From Piliocolobus tephrosceles (Eukaryota > Chordata > Mammalia > Primates > Cercopithecidae): DNA of 64,000 nucleotides. A program made the translations under genes and the position numbers. The notes under the pieces were generated by a model that searched no databases, was not told the origin of the DNA, and worked only from the letters and a program-made list of their open reading frames with translations. Within the stretch, counting starts at the first letter, position 1. Each line of letters opens with the position of its first letter. Below are positions 50,040 through 61,047 of the stretch, one piece after another. The stretch is from the NCBI RefSeq assembly GCF_002776525.5, contig NC_045441.1, positions 91,535,298 through 91,599,297 on the forward strand, written 5' to 3'.

Positions 50040-51250
50040 AGTAACAGATGATTTGTGGCATGGGGAGAGAGGGAGTGGAAAAGTTGTAGGAGATTAGTTT
50101 GAGAGTTGACGTAGAAGACCACAGAAGAGATTGTTGTACTCAGGTGATAGCAATGGTGACAGAGAGTATAAAATGGTATAAAGTATAAAATAGTATAGAT
50201 GATGTTGATGGATTTGGATATAGAAAAGAAAATGATATAAATATTGACACTTTCCTTGTTCATTTGTTATTTTCAGCCTCTTTAATTGTATAGTTGCTAT
50301 GAACTGAGATGAGAATGAAGAGACCATGTATAGGGTAAAGATTATAAGCCTGAGTTTGGTCTGTTAAATGAGAGATGCCATGGAAAGGTCTAACTAGTGA
50401 TATCAAGTAGGTGGTTAAATATAAGGCTGAGTATATACATGTGTGAGTCATTGTTTATAAGAGTAACTGGAGCCCAAGAAAAGTATGGATTTAATTATGC
50501 AGAGAGGGAGATAAAGTATCGAGTAAAAGAAAAGAATGACTATGATTGAGACTTGAGGGTCTCCTAACTAATGGCCAATTGGAGGAGAATCAACTTACAA
50601 GCCTTAAAAGGAACAGACAGGGCGGAGTAGGGTGGCTCGTGTCTGTAATCCCAGCGCTTTGGGAGGCCAAGGCGGGTGGATCACGAGGTCAGGAGATCGA
50701 GACCATCCTGGCTAACATGGTGAAACCCTGTCTCTACTAAAAATACAAAAAATTAGCCGGGCATGGTGGTGGGTGCCTATAGTCCCAGCTACTTGGGAGG
50801 CTGAGGCAGGAGAATGGCATGAACTTGGGAGGCGGAGCTTGCAGTGAGCCAAGATCGCAGTCACTGCACTCCAGCCTGGGTGACAGAGCAAGACTTCATC
50901 TTAAAAAAATAAAGAGAAACAGAGAAAGGGGGGTAGGGAAAAAAAGACTATGTTGGTTCTGGGAAATAAAAATAAGTCATTGTAAAAACATAGAAGTTTT
51001 CAACAATTCCAAGTGCCATTGAGAATTCAAGTAAGATGAGGTCTAAAAAATAAGCACTGAGTTGTGTACCATGATTGTCATTAAAGATCTTATCAGTAAG
51101 TGTTTCAATGCAAAATTGACATTAGATGCTGAATTAAAGTGGATTGAAAATAAAATGACAGGTCAGAAAATGGTTATGAGGATGTATGTAATTCCCTGAG
51201 AAGTGTGGTTTATAAGGAGAGTGGTATATGGGAGCTGAGGGAGTTGTTTA
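50040..51250 (+). repeat. Long ancient interspersed repeat, split by an Alu
   Basis: Best-preserved blocks: 'gagattgttgtactcaggtgatagcaatggtgac', 'gatatcaagtaggtggttaaatataaggctgag', 'ttgagaattcaagtaagatgaggtct'. They are collinear with the 27800-28540 family but from farther 3'. Family name uncertain. Confidence 0.5.
50618..50911 (+). mobile_element. AluY, sense
   Basis: Full-length Alu from gggcggagtagggtggctcg to 'agacttcatcttaaaaaaat', inserted in the older repeat. Confidence 0.94.
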
Positions 51251-51666
51251 AATAATGGCATAAAGGCTCCAATTAATAAGATGAAAGTATGTATCAAAGA
51301 AACGCAAGGAATAATGGAAATCTAAGGTGCCTAAAAAGACAAGACAAGATGAAATCCAAAGCAATGAAATCCAAAGTATTGGCCTCAAAGTAAGAGAACT
51401 AGTCTCATGTATTAGTGGATATATCAATATAATACTACATTACTAAATATAATATGGTATTTATGTGTTTAGTAGTGAGGAATTGAAGATATGTCATTTA
51501 AGGGCTTTGCTTTCTCTGCACAGTAGCAATAATATGAGTTGAGAATAAGTTAGGGGATCAGAAAAATCAGGATTTGACTGTAGTGGCAAAGGCTTGAAAT
51601 TTTTGATGACAGAACCAGTTGTGATAAGAGAATCTCTGAAAGGCCACTGTACATTGTAGGGGATCC

Positions 51667-51813
51667 ACTTGTGGTTGGTGATCACAAATCTGTAGTGTAT
51701 CGAATTTACTTTTTAGGTTGCCTTTTACAAAATCTTTAGTAGTTTGGAGGCAAGTATGGAGAATGTAGATAGATGTACTCCTTTGGGGTGTGGATGCAAT
51801 GAAAAAAGACATA
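51667..51813 (+). repeat. First copy of a diverged local repeat
   Basis: About 80% similar to 52905-53045 by eye: shared 'gtgatcaca', 'ccttttacaaaa', 'agtagtttggaggca' and 'ggtgtgga.gcaatg' in order. The repeat family was not recognised. Confidence 0.8.
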
Positions 51814-51885
51814 CATTCAAGGAATTGAATGTTGTGTCAAAATTTATTGAAATTAAAAAACTTACTGAAATTAAAAATGGAATCT

Positions 51886-52206
51886 GGCCAGACACAGTGG
51901 CTCATGTCTGTAATCCTAGCACTTTTGGAGGCTAAGGCGAGCAGATCACTTGAGCCCAAGAGTTTTAGACCAGCCCGGGGAACATGGTGAAAGCCCCGTC
52001 TCTATAAAAAAGAAAAAAAAAAAAAAAAAGAAAATAGCCAGGCATGGTTGTACGTCCCTGTAGTCCTAACTACTCCAGAGGCTGAGGCATGAGAATCGCT
52101 TGAACCTGGAATGTGGAGGTTGCCGTAAGCTGAGATTGCACCACTGCACTCCAGCCCAGGAGATAGAGCTAGACCCTGTCTTTAAAAAACAAACAAACAA
52201 ACAAAC
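51886..52206 (+). mobile_element. AluS/J-like, sense, with (AAAC)n tail
   Basis: Full-length Alu from tggccagacacagtggctc, with an A-rich linker (about 52008-52030) and an AAAC tail. Flanking 'atggaatc' (51878-51885 and 52214-52221) is a target duplication. Confidence 0.94.
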
Positions 52207-52904
52207 AAAAAACATGGAATCTAACCTGTTAACAAAGTCAAAAAGAGAAAAGCCTAATGAACTGGGGAGAAGTAGAGAAGAGTTCTTAGGAGACAAGTTT
52301 GAAGGATTATTTCAAGGTACTTGAGATAGTTATTGTTAGGGTAGACCACATCTGCTCCTGGTGGTGACAAGATCTGCATCTAGAGTGCTGTGTGATGTAG
52401 GAGTAGGTCAGTTGAGAGAAAATGGTACCTAAACAACCTCATCAATTCCTGCAAGATGAACTCTCACTTATTTGGTCAAATCAGTCTCCAGCTCTAGAAT
52501 CACAATAAGGCTTTTTTGTTTGTTTTTCTTCTGGTTTATGATTTTTTTTTTTAGTTTAGACGTTAACATGAATAAAGGCCTTTTGGAAATCGGATTCACT
52601 AGGAGTCAGGAGACTGAATTCAAATTGTGCTATTATCACTCTTTAGCTACATGGTCTTCTGGATAAGTCATATTTTTTCGTCACCAATAGAGTGACTTCA
52701 TTGATGAAGATCTTAGGATACTCAGAAAGAACCCTTTTAGGCTAGAGGTCTGTGATTCTTTTTAAGCTCTATTATTCTCTGTTATGTTCAGAGAGGTCCT
52801 GCTGTAGTATAGACACTCAATATAACAACTATGTACTAGCGTTATTTTTTCAAGGAGTCAAAACTTTAGAATCATCTTTGTTTTCCTGAATATGATCAAT
52901 TAGA

Positions 52905-53045
52905 AATTGTGATTGATGATCACATATCTATAGTTGTTTGGATTTACCTTTTTAGTTCCTTTTACAAAACAGTAGTTTGGAGGCACGTATAGAAAATGTA
53001 ATAGATTTATCCTTTCAGGTGTGGAGGCAATGTGAAAAGGACAAC
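52905..53045 (+). repeat. Second copy of a diverged local repeat
   Basis: Direct-orientation partner of 51667-51813, 1.24 kb downstream and separated by an Alu. Confidence 0.8.
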
Positions 53046-53624
53046 AAGTACAATGAAATTAGAACCACCAAATTATAACTGATTGCCAAGCTCTGTTGAT
53101 TGCCACTATATAAATTTTCTTACATCTCTGCTGCTCTTACCTTGACCACTGAAAACATGCCATGTCAGATTATTACCTTGTAATTCCTGGACTCTTGTAA
53201 TAGGAAACTAACCAGTTTTCCTGAATGCAGTGTCTGTTTTTATACATTTCATTCCCAATCTTCCTAGATAAAGTCCAACTTTCTAGAGCAACTTTCCATT
53301 TCCACACTCAAAAATATTATTGAGTTCATATTTCTTTCAGGATAACTTTCAAAAGCCTTAGCTTGATAATTAAGATTCCTTATCATCTTATTTGACCTAT
53401 TAAAATGGTCATTTGTTTTTACTTTGAATTTTAGTAGGGGGCTTGTACTAACTTTATGTAAGAAAAAGGTACATATTTATACTGACAAGATACTTGTTCT
53501 TGCTGAGGCTAAAACCATTGAATTTATTGCCCCCAGTCTATAGTCTTCTCTCTTCCCTTTTCCTGCTTAACTTTCCTTCTCAGTAGCAAGCACTATCTAC
53601 CATATTCCATAGTTTAATTATTTA

Positions 53625-53770
53625 TTATGTTTCTCACTAGGTTATAGATTACTTGAGGACAAAAATTTTAGTGTATTTTATTTACAATATCCCCAGTGTT
53701 TAGTCAGTTTCTGGTACATGGCAGATGCTCAGTAAATTTTTATTAAATAAATTCATGAGTAAATGGCACA
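53625..53770 (+). mobile_element. L2 3' end
   Basis: 'acttgaggacaaaaattttagtg', 'atccccagtgtttagtcagtttctggtacatggcagatgctcagtaaat' is the L2 3' end. Confidence 0.75.
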
Positions 53771-54261
53771 TTTTAAATCTGAATTATGAATTATTTTGTT
53801 GAATCTTGTACAGTGCTTTATATGATAAAATTAAACAGTAAGATAAAATTCTATGTTTTAAAAATCTTAATTATTTTGAAAATATTATAGTCCTTACATA
53901 GATTGTTCCTCTATGGGCAGTTGTCTTCTTTTGGCTGATGTTCAACACATCTAGTTGAGATTTATAATAATACTTGGTTTTCAAGTGATTTTTGCTGATG
54001 TTGATTTGAGGAGAACGACTTCTTGGATTAGCCCTCTAGGGAGTGTAATAGAATGAGAGCTAGCCCTGCTGTGGTTAACTTGTAATTACAGATCAATTCT
54101 CCTCATAGTTTTAGTAAATCTTAATATAGTAAATTGAAAGGCATAATAAGCAACCAACTAGAAAGCATATTAATTTTAAGGATGCTTTGTTTTACTGATG
54201 AACAATTGTCTTCACTAAATAAGTTATTGTTGCCACATTTTAAATTTTATCTACAATAAAG

Positions 54262-54352
54262 GACCAAGTTTTCATGATTGACTCCAAGTGTGAATCTGGA
54301 AAAGGACGCTGCTCTTTCAACCCCAACGTGAACACGGTGTCTGTTATGATCA
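54262..54352 (+). CDS. SEMA3C: SEMA3C coding exon (91 nt)
   Basis: The exon encodes 30 codons plus one base, DQVFMIDSKCESGKGRC followed by S-F-N-P-N-V-N-T-V-S-V-M-I. C-E-x-G-K-G-R-C-x-[FY]-[DN]-P is a hallmark of class-3 semaphorins, with two paired cysteines. The length of 91 nt is 3 nt shorter than the 94 nt I recall for SEMA3A, a paralogue difference that keeps frame. The donor is GTAAGT (54353). The acceptor (AG at 54260-54261) is unusual: it is preceded by an adenine-rich stretch instead of a clear pyrimidine tract, so the exon may depend on enhancer elements. The exon ends in phase 1, completing Asn with the next exon. Confidence 0.94.
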
Positions 54353-54691
54353 GTAAGTAGACAATGGAAGAGGGAGGAATAAACATAAAATAACATGGAA
54401 AATTAGCTTGACATGGTAGGCCTGTTCTTGATGGTTGTATGGATGATAGTATATGAGTAAAATAATACGAAGAAAGTTGTGAGCTGAGAAATAGAGAGTT
54501 CAGTTTCTCATTTGTAAGAATAAGATTAATTAATAAGCATGTAACTTTTCATCTATAAATGACAGCTTCGTCATTCCTAGAGCAAACCGGGCATTTTTAA
54601 AAGTGAATATATGTATACTTATATATTATCATAAAGTAGTTTTCAGTGTTTTCTGTAATTGCGTTTGTAGTATTTTTTCTTTACCTTTCAT

Positions 54692-55304
54692 TATTTTTTG
54701 TTGTTTTTAGTTGACAAATAATTGTGTATATTTATAGAATACGATGTGGTGTTTTGATCTATGTATACATAAAGGAAAAATTCAGTCAAGCCAATTGACA
54801 TATCCGTTACCTCACCAAGTTATTTTTTTGTGGTGAGAATGTTAAAAATCTGTTTTTAAGCAATTTGGAAATATACAATAAATTTTATTTATTGTCACCA
54901 TGGTCACTGTGCAGTATAGTAGATCACTAAAATCACATAAAATTTATTCCTTGGATAAACATCTTTTTTTTTTTTTTTTTGCCCCTTCCTGTATCCTCCG
55001 GCCCCTAATAATTACCCTTCTACCTCTGTTTCTATGAGATCAACTTTTTTACATTCTACATATAAGTGAGATCATACGTTATTTGTCTTTCTGTGCCTGG
55101 CTTATTTCACTTAGTGTAATGTCCTCCAGTTCCATCCATGTTGTCATAAATGACAATATTTCATTCTGTTTTAAGACTGTATAATATTCCGTTGTGTACA
55201 TATGTACCACATTTTTAAAAATCCATTCATATGTTGATGAACACTTAGGTTGCTTCCATGTCTTTGCTTTTGTGAATAATGCTGAAATGAACATGGAAGT
55301 ATAG
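54692..55304 (-). mobile_element. L1 3' part, antisense half of a twin-primed insertion
   Basis: Antisense L1 3' UTR and ORF2 end ('cctggcttatttcacttagtgtaatgtcctccagttcc'). It breaks at 'aacatggaagtatag' and is joined to an oppositely oriented L1 piece. Confidence 0.9.
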
Positions 55305-55567
55305 ACAATGAAATATCACCTCACACCTGTTTGAATGGCTGTTATCAAAAAAGACAAATGATAACAAGTATTGGGAAGTATATGGAGAAGAGGAAATCGT
55401 GTAAATTGTTGGTGGGATTGTAAATTAGTACGGTCATTTTGGGAAATGGTATGAACATTCCCCAGAAAACAAAAAATAGAATCACCATATGATCCAGCAT
55501 TTCCTCTTCTGTGTATATATCCAAAGGGATTGAAACCAGTACGTCAAAGAGATGTCTGCACTCCTGT
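55305..55567 (+). mobile_element. L1 5' part, inverted half of the same insertion
   Basis: Sense L1 ORF2 sequence ('caccatatgatccagcatttcc', 'gtgtatatatccaaagg') ending 'atgtctgcactcctgtgtt'. That point is the reverse complement of the break in the adjacent antisense half, so the two halves are contiguous in the L1 sequence but inverted. Confidence 0.9.
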
Positions 55568-55877
55568 GTTTTATTAATCTTCTAGAAATAGTTAAAGGGG
55601 TGTTTTTTCAAAGGAAAGATGAACAAAGTGCACGTGTTAGCCAAGTACATTCTCTGGGGATTGTCTAAAAATTGCTGTGGCAAAAAGGAGATGGTAATAA
55701 AGCTATTTTTTCATTTTTTCACTTTACACAAAATATCAGTTAAGCCATGTGCCTAATTGCTTAATGATCCACACATTGACAAGTCAATTTTTAAACCTCA
55801 GTCATTGAATACCTTTCCATGACTCACTTAAAAGACATTCTCTTTTGATTAAGACACTTTAAAAATATGCCTGAGTT

Positions 55878-56175
55878 GGCCTGCAGCAGTGGTTCATGCC
55901 TGTAATCCCAGAATTTTGGGAGGCCAAGGTGGGTGGATCATCTAAGGTTCTAAGTTCGAGACCAGCCTGACCAACATGGAGAAACTCTGTCTCTACTAAA
56001 AATACAAAAAAATTAGCCGGGCATGGTGGCGTGCACCTGTAATCCCAGCTACTTGGGAGGCTGAGGAAGGAGAATCACTTGAACTAGAGAGGCAGAGGTT
56101 GTGGTGAGCTGAGATTGTGACATTACACTCCAGTCTGGGCAACAAGAGCAAAACTCTGTCTCAAAAAAAAAAAAA
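55878..56175 (+). mobile_element. AluS-like, sense
   Basis: Full-length Alu from ggcctgcagcagtggttc to an A13 tail. The upstream flank is 'atatgcctgagtt'; the matching sequence 'atatatctgagtt' occurs at 56310-56322, after a minisatellite. Confidence 0.94.
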
Positions 56176-56322
56176 TGAGTATAAATATATATGTTTATAT
56201 ATGAGTATAAATATATATATTTATATGTCTGAGTATAAAAATATATTTATATATCTGAGTACCAATATATGTATATACTTAATATTTCTGAGTGTATATA
56301 TATATGTATATATATCTGAGTT
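56176..56322. repeat. TA-rich minisatellite with 'ctgag' punctuation
   Basis: Five units of about 26-33 bp, each beginning gagt and followed by a TA-rich body ending in atct or similar. It lies between the Alu poly-A and the presumed target duplication. Confidence 0.9.
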
Positions 56323-58079
56323 GTCATGTGTTGACTAAGTAACAAATGCTGGATTTTAGTATGTCATACATACAGTAGATATCTTTTCCTCTTTGCTTTT
56401 TTTTAATGTATTGCCAGCATTAAAATCTCATCCTTCTACCATAGAACAGGTGAAAAATAATTACTGTGTTCAAAATGCTTGCTTTGATTCATCTGCATAG
56501 ATAACTCACCTTTCTTTCTCATATCTGGAAATTACATTAAGACAGGTAAACCTTGGAAGTTATTCAGTGAATTGCTTGAATATTGGCATTCAAATCAGAC
56601 AGGGAGGAGCCAAAAGTATATCATTTAGGACATAAAGTTAGCTTTGAAACTATAAAGTTATCCAATTATGTCCTATGCAAGGCATGTTTCCAAATATTAT
56701 TTAATAGAAGCAGTGTTTTGGAAATTCTTTTCTCCATTATAAAGGAAATTTTATTCGCCTTCAGAAACCATGTGGTGTGTTTGATAGTAATTAAATATAT
56801 ATAGTTTTCATTTGTTTCCATTTAAATGCTACAAAATAAACCTCAAGGGTCTGTTCACATAGCTGCTACTGGAGTTTTATCTCATTGAATATTGTTTAGA
56901 ATAATAAGGATTAGAACAAGGCATTATAAATTTTCTTGCTAAATTGTCTTAAGTCATTTAATAGTCTTGCCCTTAGAGAACTGGATTTGTTTCCAGAATA
57001 GGAGTTAGACATTGGCCTTCTTTGTTTCTCAAGGACCTGAGAGTTGAATTCCTATGCTCATGTTCCTATACTATTAATATTTGAGTAACTTTACATTTTT
57101 TAAATCAAATGAAAGTCACTAAACAATTTGCTTAACTTAAAAACTCACAGTAAAAAGAACAAAAAGCTTTATAAGATTGTAGTTATAATTTTATTCATCC
57201 TGTTGATTATCCCTCTAAAATTACCTCCTGTGATTTGTGTGGTCATCTTCCTTAACCTTGTAATAGTGCTTTATCATTTCCATTCAAGCACAGTGCACTA
57301 AAAAAAAGCACAGATTGGTTAAGATATTTATATCTATTAAATGACCAGAGGCCTGAAGAATTAGAATTCCAAATTTCATAATGTAGTTGTGCAAGTTCAG
57401 TGTGCTTTTGCTATTTTCAGTCACTGCTGTAGGGCAACAACGAAGTCGGATGTTGTCTTTTAAAGAGTCTACATAAACTTTATGAAGTTTTTCTAGTCGG
57501 TAGAAATACAATTGGAAAGCAAAATGTTTTTGAAATAAAGTTAAAAGGCACAAGTTTATCTCTGCATGAAGTCCTGCAAAAAATCTTCCTCTCAAAATGG
57601 TTAACAAAGTGACATTAATCAAATTTCTTATTGATATAAAATGAAGCAGAAAGTTCCTAACTTGCTATTAAAATTACTGAGGATTTAATATAGGAAATGA
57701 AGCCAATTAGACGTGCAGGCTTATGTAATGTTTGAGACATAACTAATAAGATGGTATGAAGTAGGATTAGAATTAGTCCTCTCTGCCATTCATAAACTTC
57801 TTAGTATCTTTTTTCTCTTTCTGCTTGGAAACAAATACGACAATTGATAGCTGTGCCAATCAATCTGTTGAATAGCAGGAATGTATAATCCACAGTTGTA
57901 TTGTTAATCGAATATAACAAAAATGTGAAATAATTATTTACAAAGTTGCCACAATTTAATAGCTAGATCTGTGTGTATATAAGCGTCACAAATGTTCTCA
58001 GAATTTTAAAGAAGCTAAAATGGTAAAGAAAAAAAAGCCTTCATGCACATTTTTGTTATCTCCCTGTAATCTGTTTCCA

Positions 58080-58370
58080 TGGGCCTAGAACCCCTACTAG
58101 GAAGGAGAGCTGAGCAACCAAACGCGCGCCACACCAGCTTGCTCACTGGTAGGGGTCCAGTTCATAACCTGGTGAGCACATATTAGACACATTCCATTCT
58201 CCATTCGATGCTGGGCTGACTGGTACTGCTTATTACTAAACAGTGAGCTTAGAGTACTTTGAAACGTTCCAGTCCTGCCAAAATGACCACAGTCTGAAGG
58301 TAGCCCAGGGAGTAATCCTAGAACAACAGTCAAGGAACACAGCTGCATGGCAGTTCAGTAGGCTAGGCTG
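58080..58370. other. GC/CpG-richer block in an intron
   Basis: Includes aacgcgcgcc and several further CpGs in AT-rich surroundings. An 83-codon minus-strand frame (58097-58348) shows no motif I know. It could be a conserved noncoding element or an unrecognised retrocopy. Confidence 0.4.
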
Positions 58371-59353
58371 ATAAATTTCATGCTTTTTAAAATAGATATT
58401 TAGCTACTGTTTTATACTCAGGAGTCACATTTGTTACCAATTCAATGCTTACTGCTTCTTACTAGATGAAAAGTAATATGGATCTTCAAACAATAAGCTA
58501 AATGTTGAATGTTATGTATGTACAGATTAATACATCTGATTCTGTTAATAGTAAAAATTTATTTAATTTTAAATACCTTTTCTTTCTTATCATTGTATTC
58601 TATTTTTATGGCTGAGTTGCAGTTGAAAAAGTAGCACTTTGTTTACCTTACCAGGAACCTTCTAGCACTAAAGATCAAAATATATACTTTTAGTGATTAC
58701 ATTTTTCAATCACTGATAATATTTTGACAGTTATAATGTGGCTTCCTTATCATGTCATAATAATAATTTTTAAAACTATTATGTTCAATCCATTTAGGAA
58801 GGTCATAGAAATTGTAATATGCGTTAAGAACTTTTAAGATCATAATCTAATTCCCATACATTATAGATTAGAAGGTTGAAACTCCAGATGTTCAATAGCT
58901 TAGCACTAATTCCCAGCCTGTTAGGGGTTACCAAAGTTAGAAACCATGTTTTCTGACTCTTACAGTGTTTTTCTTTTAAATGTGTTACAGGTAAACAAGC
59001 TATTTTGTTATCTATATACACCTGCCATTTCTGATAGACTCTATATAAAAATTAATGTATAGTATAAGTACAGGTAGAGGAACTTTCACTTTTAACTTCA
59101 TTCAACTTCAACATAGAATGAAGTTGCTTTGAGGTTTGATTTTTTAAAAACATAGTAATTATTCAGGCAATAATGAGAAAAGATTAAAATTTATAAAAAT
59201 TATTGATTTGCTGAACAATGCAAACCAATTAACATTTGGTTATAACCAATTATCATAACACTGTAATACCTGTGGTGATCTCCTAATAAACTCATGTAGA
59301 ACTTCAAATTAGCTTTAAAAATTTACATTTCATTAATATTTTCTTTTTCATAG

Positions 59354-59473
59354 ATGAGGAGCTTTTCTCTGGAATGTATATAGATTTCATGGGGACAGAT
59401 GCTGCTATTTTTCGAAGTTTAACCAAGAGGAATGCGGTCAGAACTGATCAACATAATTCCAAATGGCTAAGTG
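59354..59473 (+). CDS. SEMA3C: SEMA3C coding exon (120 nt)
   Basis: This exon completes the Asn codon and encodes E-E-L-F-S-G-M-Y-I-D-F-M-G-T-D-A-A-I-F-R, then S-L-T-K-R-N-A-V-R-T-D-Q-H-N-S-K-W-L-S. E-L-[FY]-S-G-x-x-x-D-F-x-G-x-D-x-A-I-x-R is a strongly conserved sema-domain block. In class-3 members the region just after it carries receptor-contact residues. The acceptor is ttcttttt-catag (59353) and the donor is GTAAGA (59474). Both flanking introns (5.0 and 1.4 kb) are AT-rich. The frame is open throughout. Confidence 0.96.
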
Positions 59474-60904
59474 GTAAGAAAGCATTTGATGCATTTTTTT
59501 AGTATCATATTAAACTAACTTATTTAATTCCATCCTAACAACTAGGGATAATGGTTAAAAACTAAAATATCAGGCTATGAAATGAATAATAGTAATTCTG
59601 TACTCTGTGATTTAAAATATTTGGGGAAAATAAATAATTGAATAGCTCATAGTCCATATTTTGATTCTTTATTTCTATTAATCATCCTACAATTCTAAGA
59701 ATATGAATAGATAAAAGTGACAGTGATAATTTATATTTCAGTACCCAAGCATCTTCTCCGGTTGTTTACTTGTAACATATTGCAATTAAATATGCTTTTT
59801 AGTTCATTTAATCTGCTTCTTGTATATTTTAACAATACCAAATCTAAAAATTATCCCAAATGTATGACATTTAGATGCAATGAATAGGGTATAGCCGAGG
59901 CCTCCTCTTTTTTTGTTTTCAACTTAGATTCTAAAATTATGAAACTGGTATGTATTTTCTCATAAATGGACTAATATTCAGTAGAAATCATAGGAATAAT
60001 AACTTTATGATTATCCATATTCAGTTGCCTCCAGCTCTTGGCGTCATATGGAATTCACATCAAAAAAGGTGCTCATTTGGTTTTACCGTATTATTCCAAC
60101 CAATTGCTGTTGTTTAGAGCAATTAAAAACAAAAACAAAAACTAAGATTCTTGTCATTTCACCCTGGAGAAAATTTTTAGCTGACCCTAAATGTGGCAAT
60201 TCATTTAACATTGCAGAGTTAAGCATGAATCACCGCAGTGAAGCATCCTATTTCGCTGATAGGCCAGCACAAGAAAGCATTGATTGTTCATTTACTTCTT
60301 CAGATTATTCCTCCAGTACATCTGGAAATAGAATATTCTAAAAGTTGTTTTGTTCTTGAAATAAGGAAACTCTTATGTCTCCAAATGACTAATGATGCTG
60401 TTTTTCCTTGAAAAGTTTCCCTTTCATTTCATATGTCGCGTTTTAAGAAAGATCATGTTTTTCAGAGCTTGGACTTCCAACTCCTTATTCTGCTTCAACG
60501 AATTTGAGTTTATATGCACTAGACTGAAAAACACACTTTGAAAAATAAATATTTTTTTCAATAAAACAGCCATCAGGTTCCTTAGGAAATAACTGGTAGA
60601 AAAGTTTTTCAATTTTTGAAACTCACCAGTGCACAAAGAATTTTTGTATTTCCTGCACTTCCAGAATGTATTGCAGACAAAAAATAAAGTAATTTATCAT
60701 ATTATAGCTATACTTTGTGGTACCTGACATTCCAAATGTGGTATGGTGAGTGAATGCAATTACTGCTTTTAGAAATGGTACCTGTAAATATTGAACTGTT
60801 TTTTCTACCAAAGATAGGGAAGGCATGTGCCTGTGGTCTACTTAGATGACAGAAGATGGATTTTCATTATGAATATATACCTAGTCTTTTGTATTTTTTT
60901 CTAG
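59474..60904 (+). other. SEMA3C: SEMA3C intron, 1431 bp
   Basis: GT at 59474 and AG at 60904. No transposon was recognised. It carries one copy (59819-59847) of a 29-bp sequence also found just after the next exon. An open frame at 60048-60341 has no recognisable homology and is treated as chance. Confidence 0.88.
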
Positions 60905-61047
60905 AACCTATGTTTGTAGATGCACATGTCATCCCAGATGGTACTGATCCAAATGATGCTAAGGTATACTTCTTCTTCAAAGAAAAACTGACTGACAATA
61001 ACAGGAGCACAAAACAGATTCATTCCATGATTGCTCGAATATGTCCT
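60905..61047 (+). CDS. SEMA3C: SEMA3C coding exon (143 nt)
   Basis: The exon begins with the last two bases of a Glu codon and encodes P-M-F-V-D-A-H-V-I-P-D-G-T, then DPNDAKVYFFFKEKLTDNNR and S-T-K-Q-I-H-S-M-I-A-R-I-C-P. K-V-Y-F-F-F-[KR]-E is the typical central sema strand, and N-R-S is an N-glycosylation sequon. The acceptor follows a long T tract (tttttttctag, 60904) and the donor is GTAAGT (61048). A 29-bp sequence starting 14 nt into the downstream intron is nearly repeated 1.1 kb upstream of the exon (see findings). Confidence 0.96.

Larger units (their letters stand above)
46489..54261 (+). other. SEMA3C: SEMA3C intron, 7773 bp
   Basis: It contains Alus at 47312-47596, 50618-50911 and 51886-52206, a long ancient repeat at 50040-51250, a duplicated block (51667-51813 and 52905-53045), and L2-like sequence at 53220-53410 and 53625-53770. 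46680-46800 is a TA-rich stretch. 47610-50040 is unique-looking with a T18 run near 49447. Confidence 0.85.
54353..59353 (+). other. SEMA3C: SEMA3C intron, 5001 bp
   Basis: It contains a twin-primed L1 (54692-55567), an Alu (55878-56175) followed by a TA-rich minisatellite (56176-56322), and a relatively GC/CpG-rich block at 58080-58370. 56330-58080 and 58380-59350 are AT-rich with no recognised feature. Confidence 0.85.

Noticed and set aside
57284..57622. 112-codon minus-strand open frame
   Set aside because: AT-rich composition, no motif, no support; chance.
60048..60341. 97-codon open frame in a SEMA3C intron
   Set aside because: No homology recognised, no splice context joining it in frame to the neighbouring exons; taken as chance.
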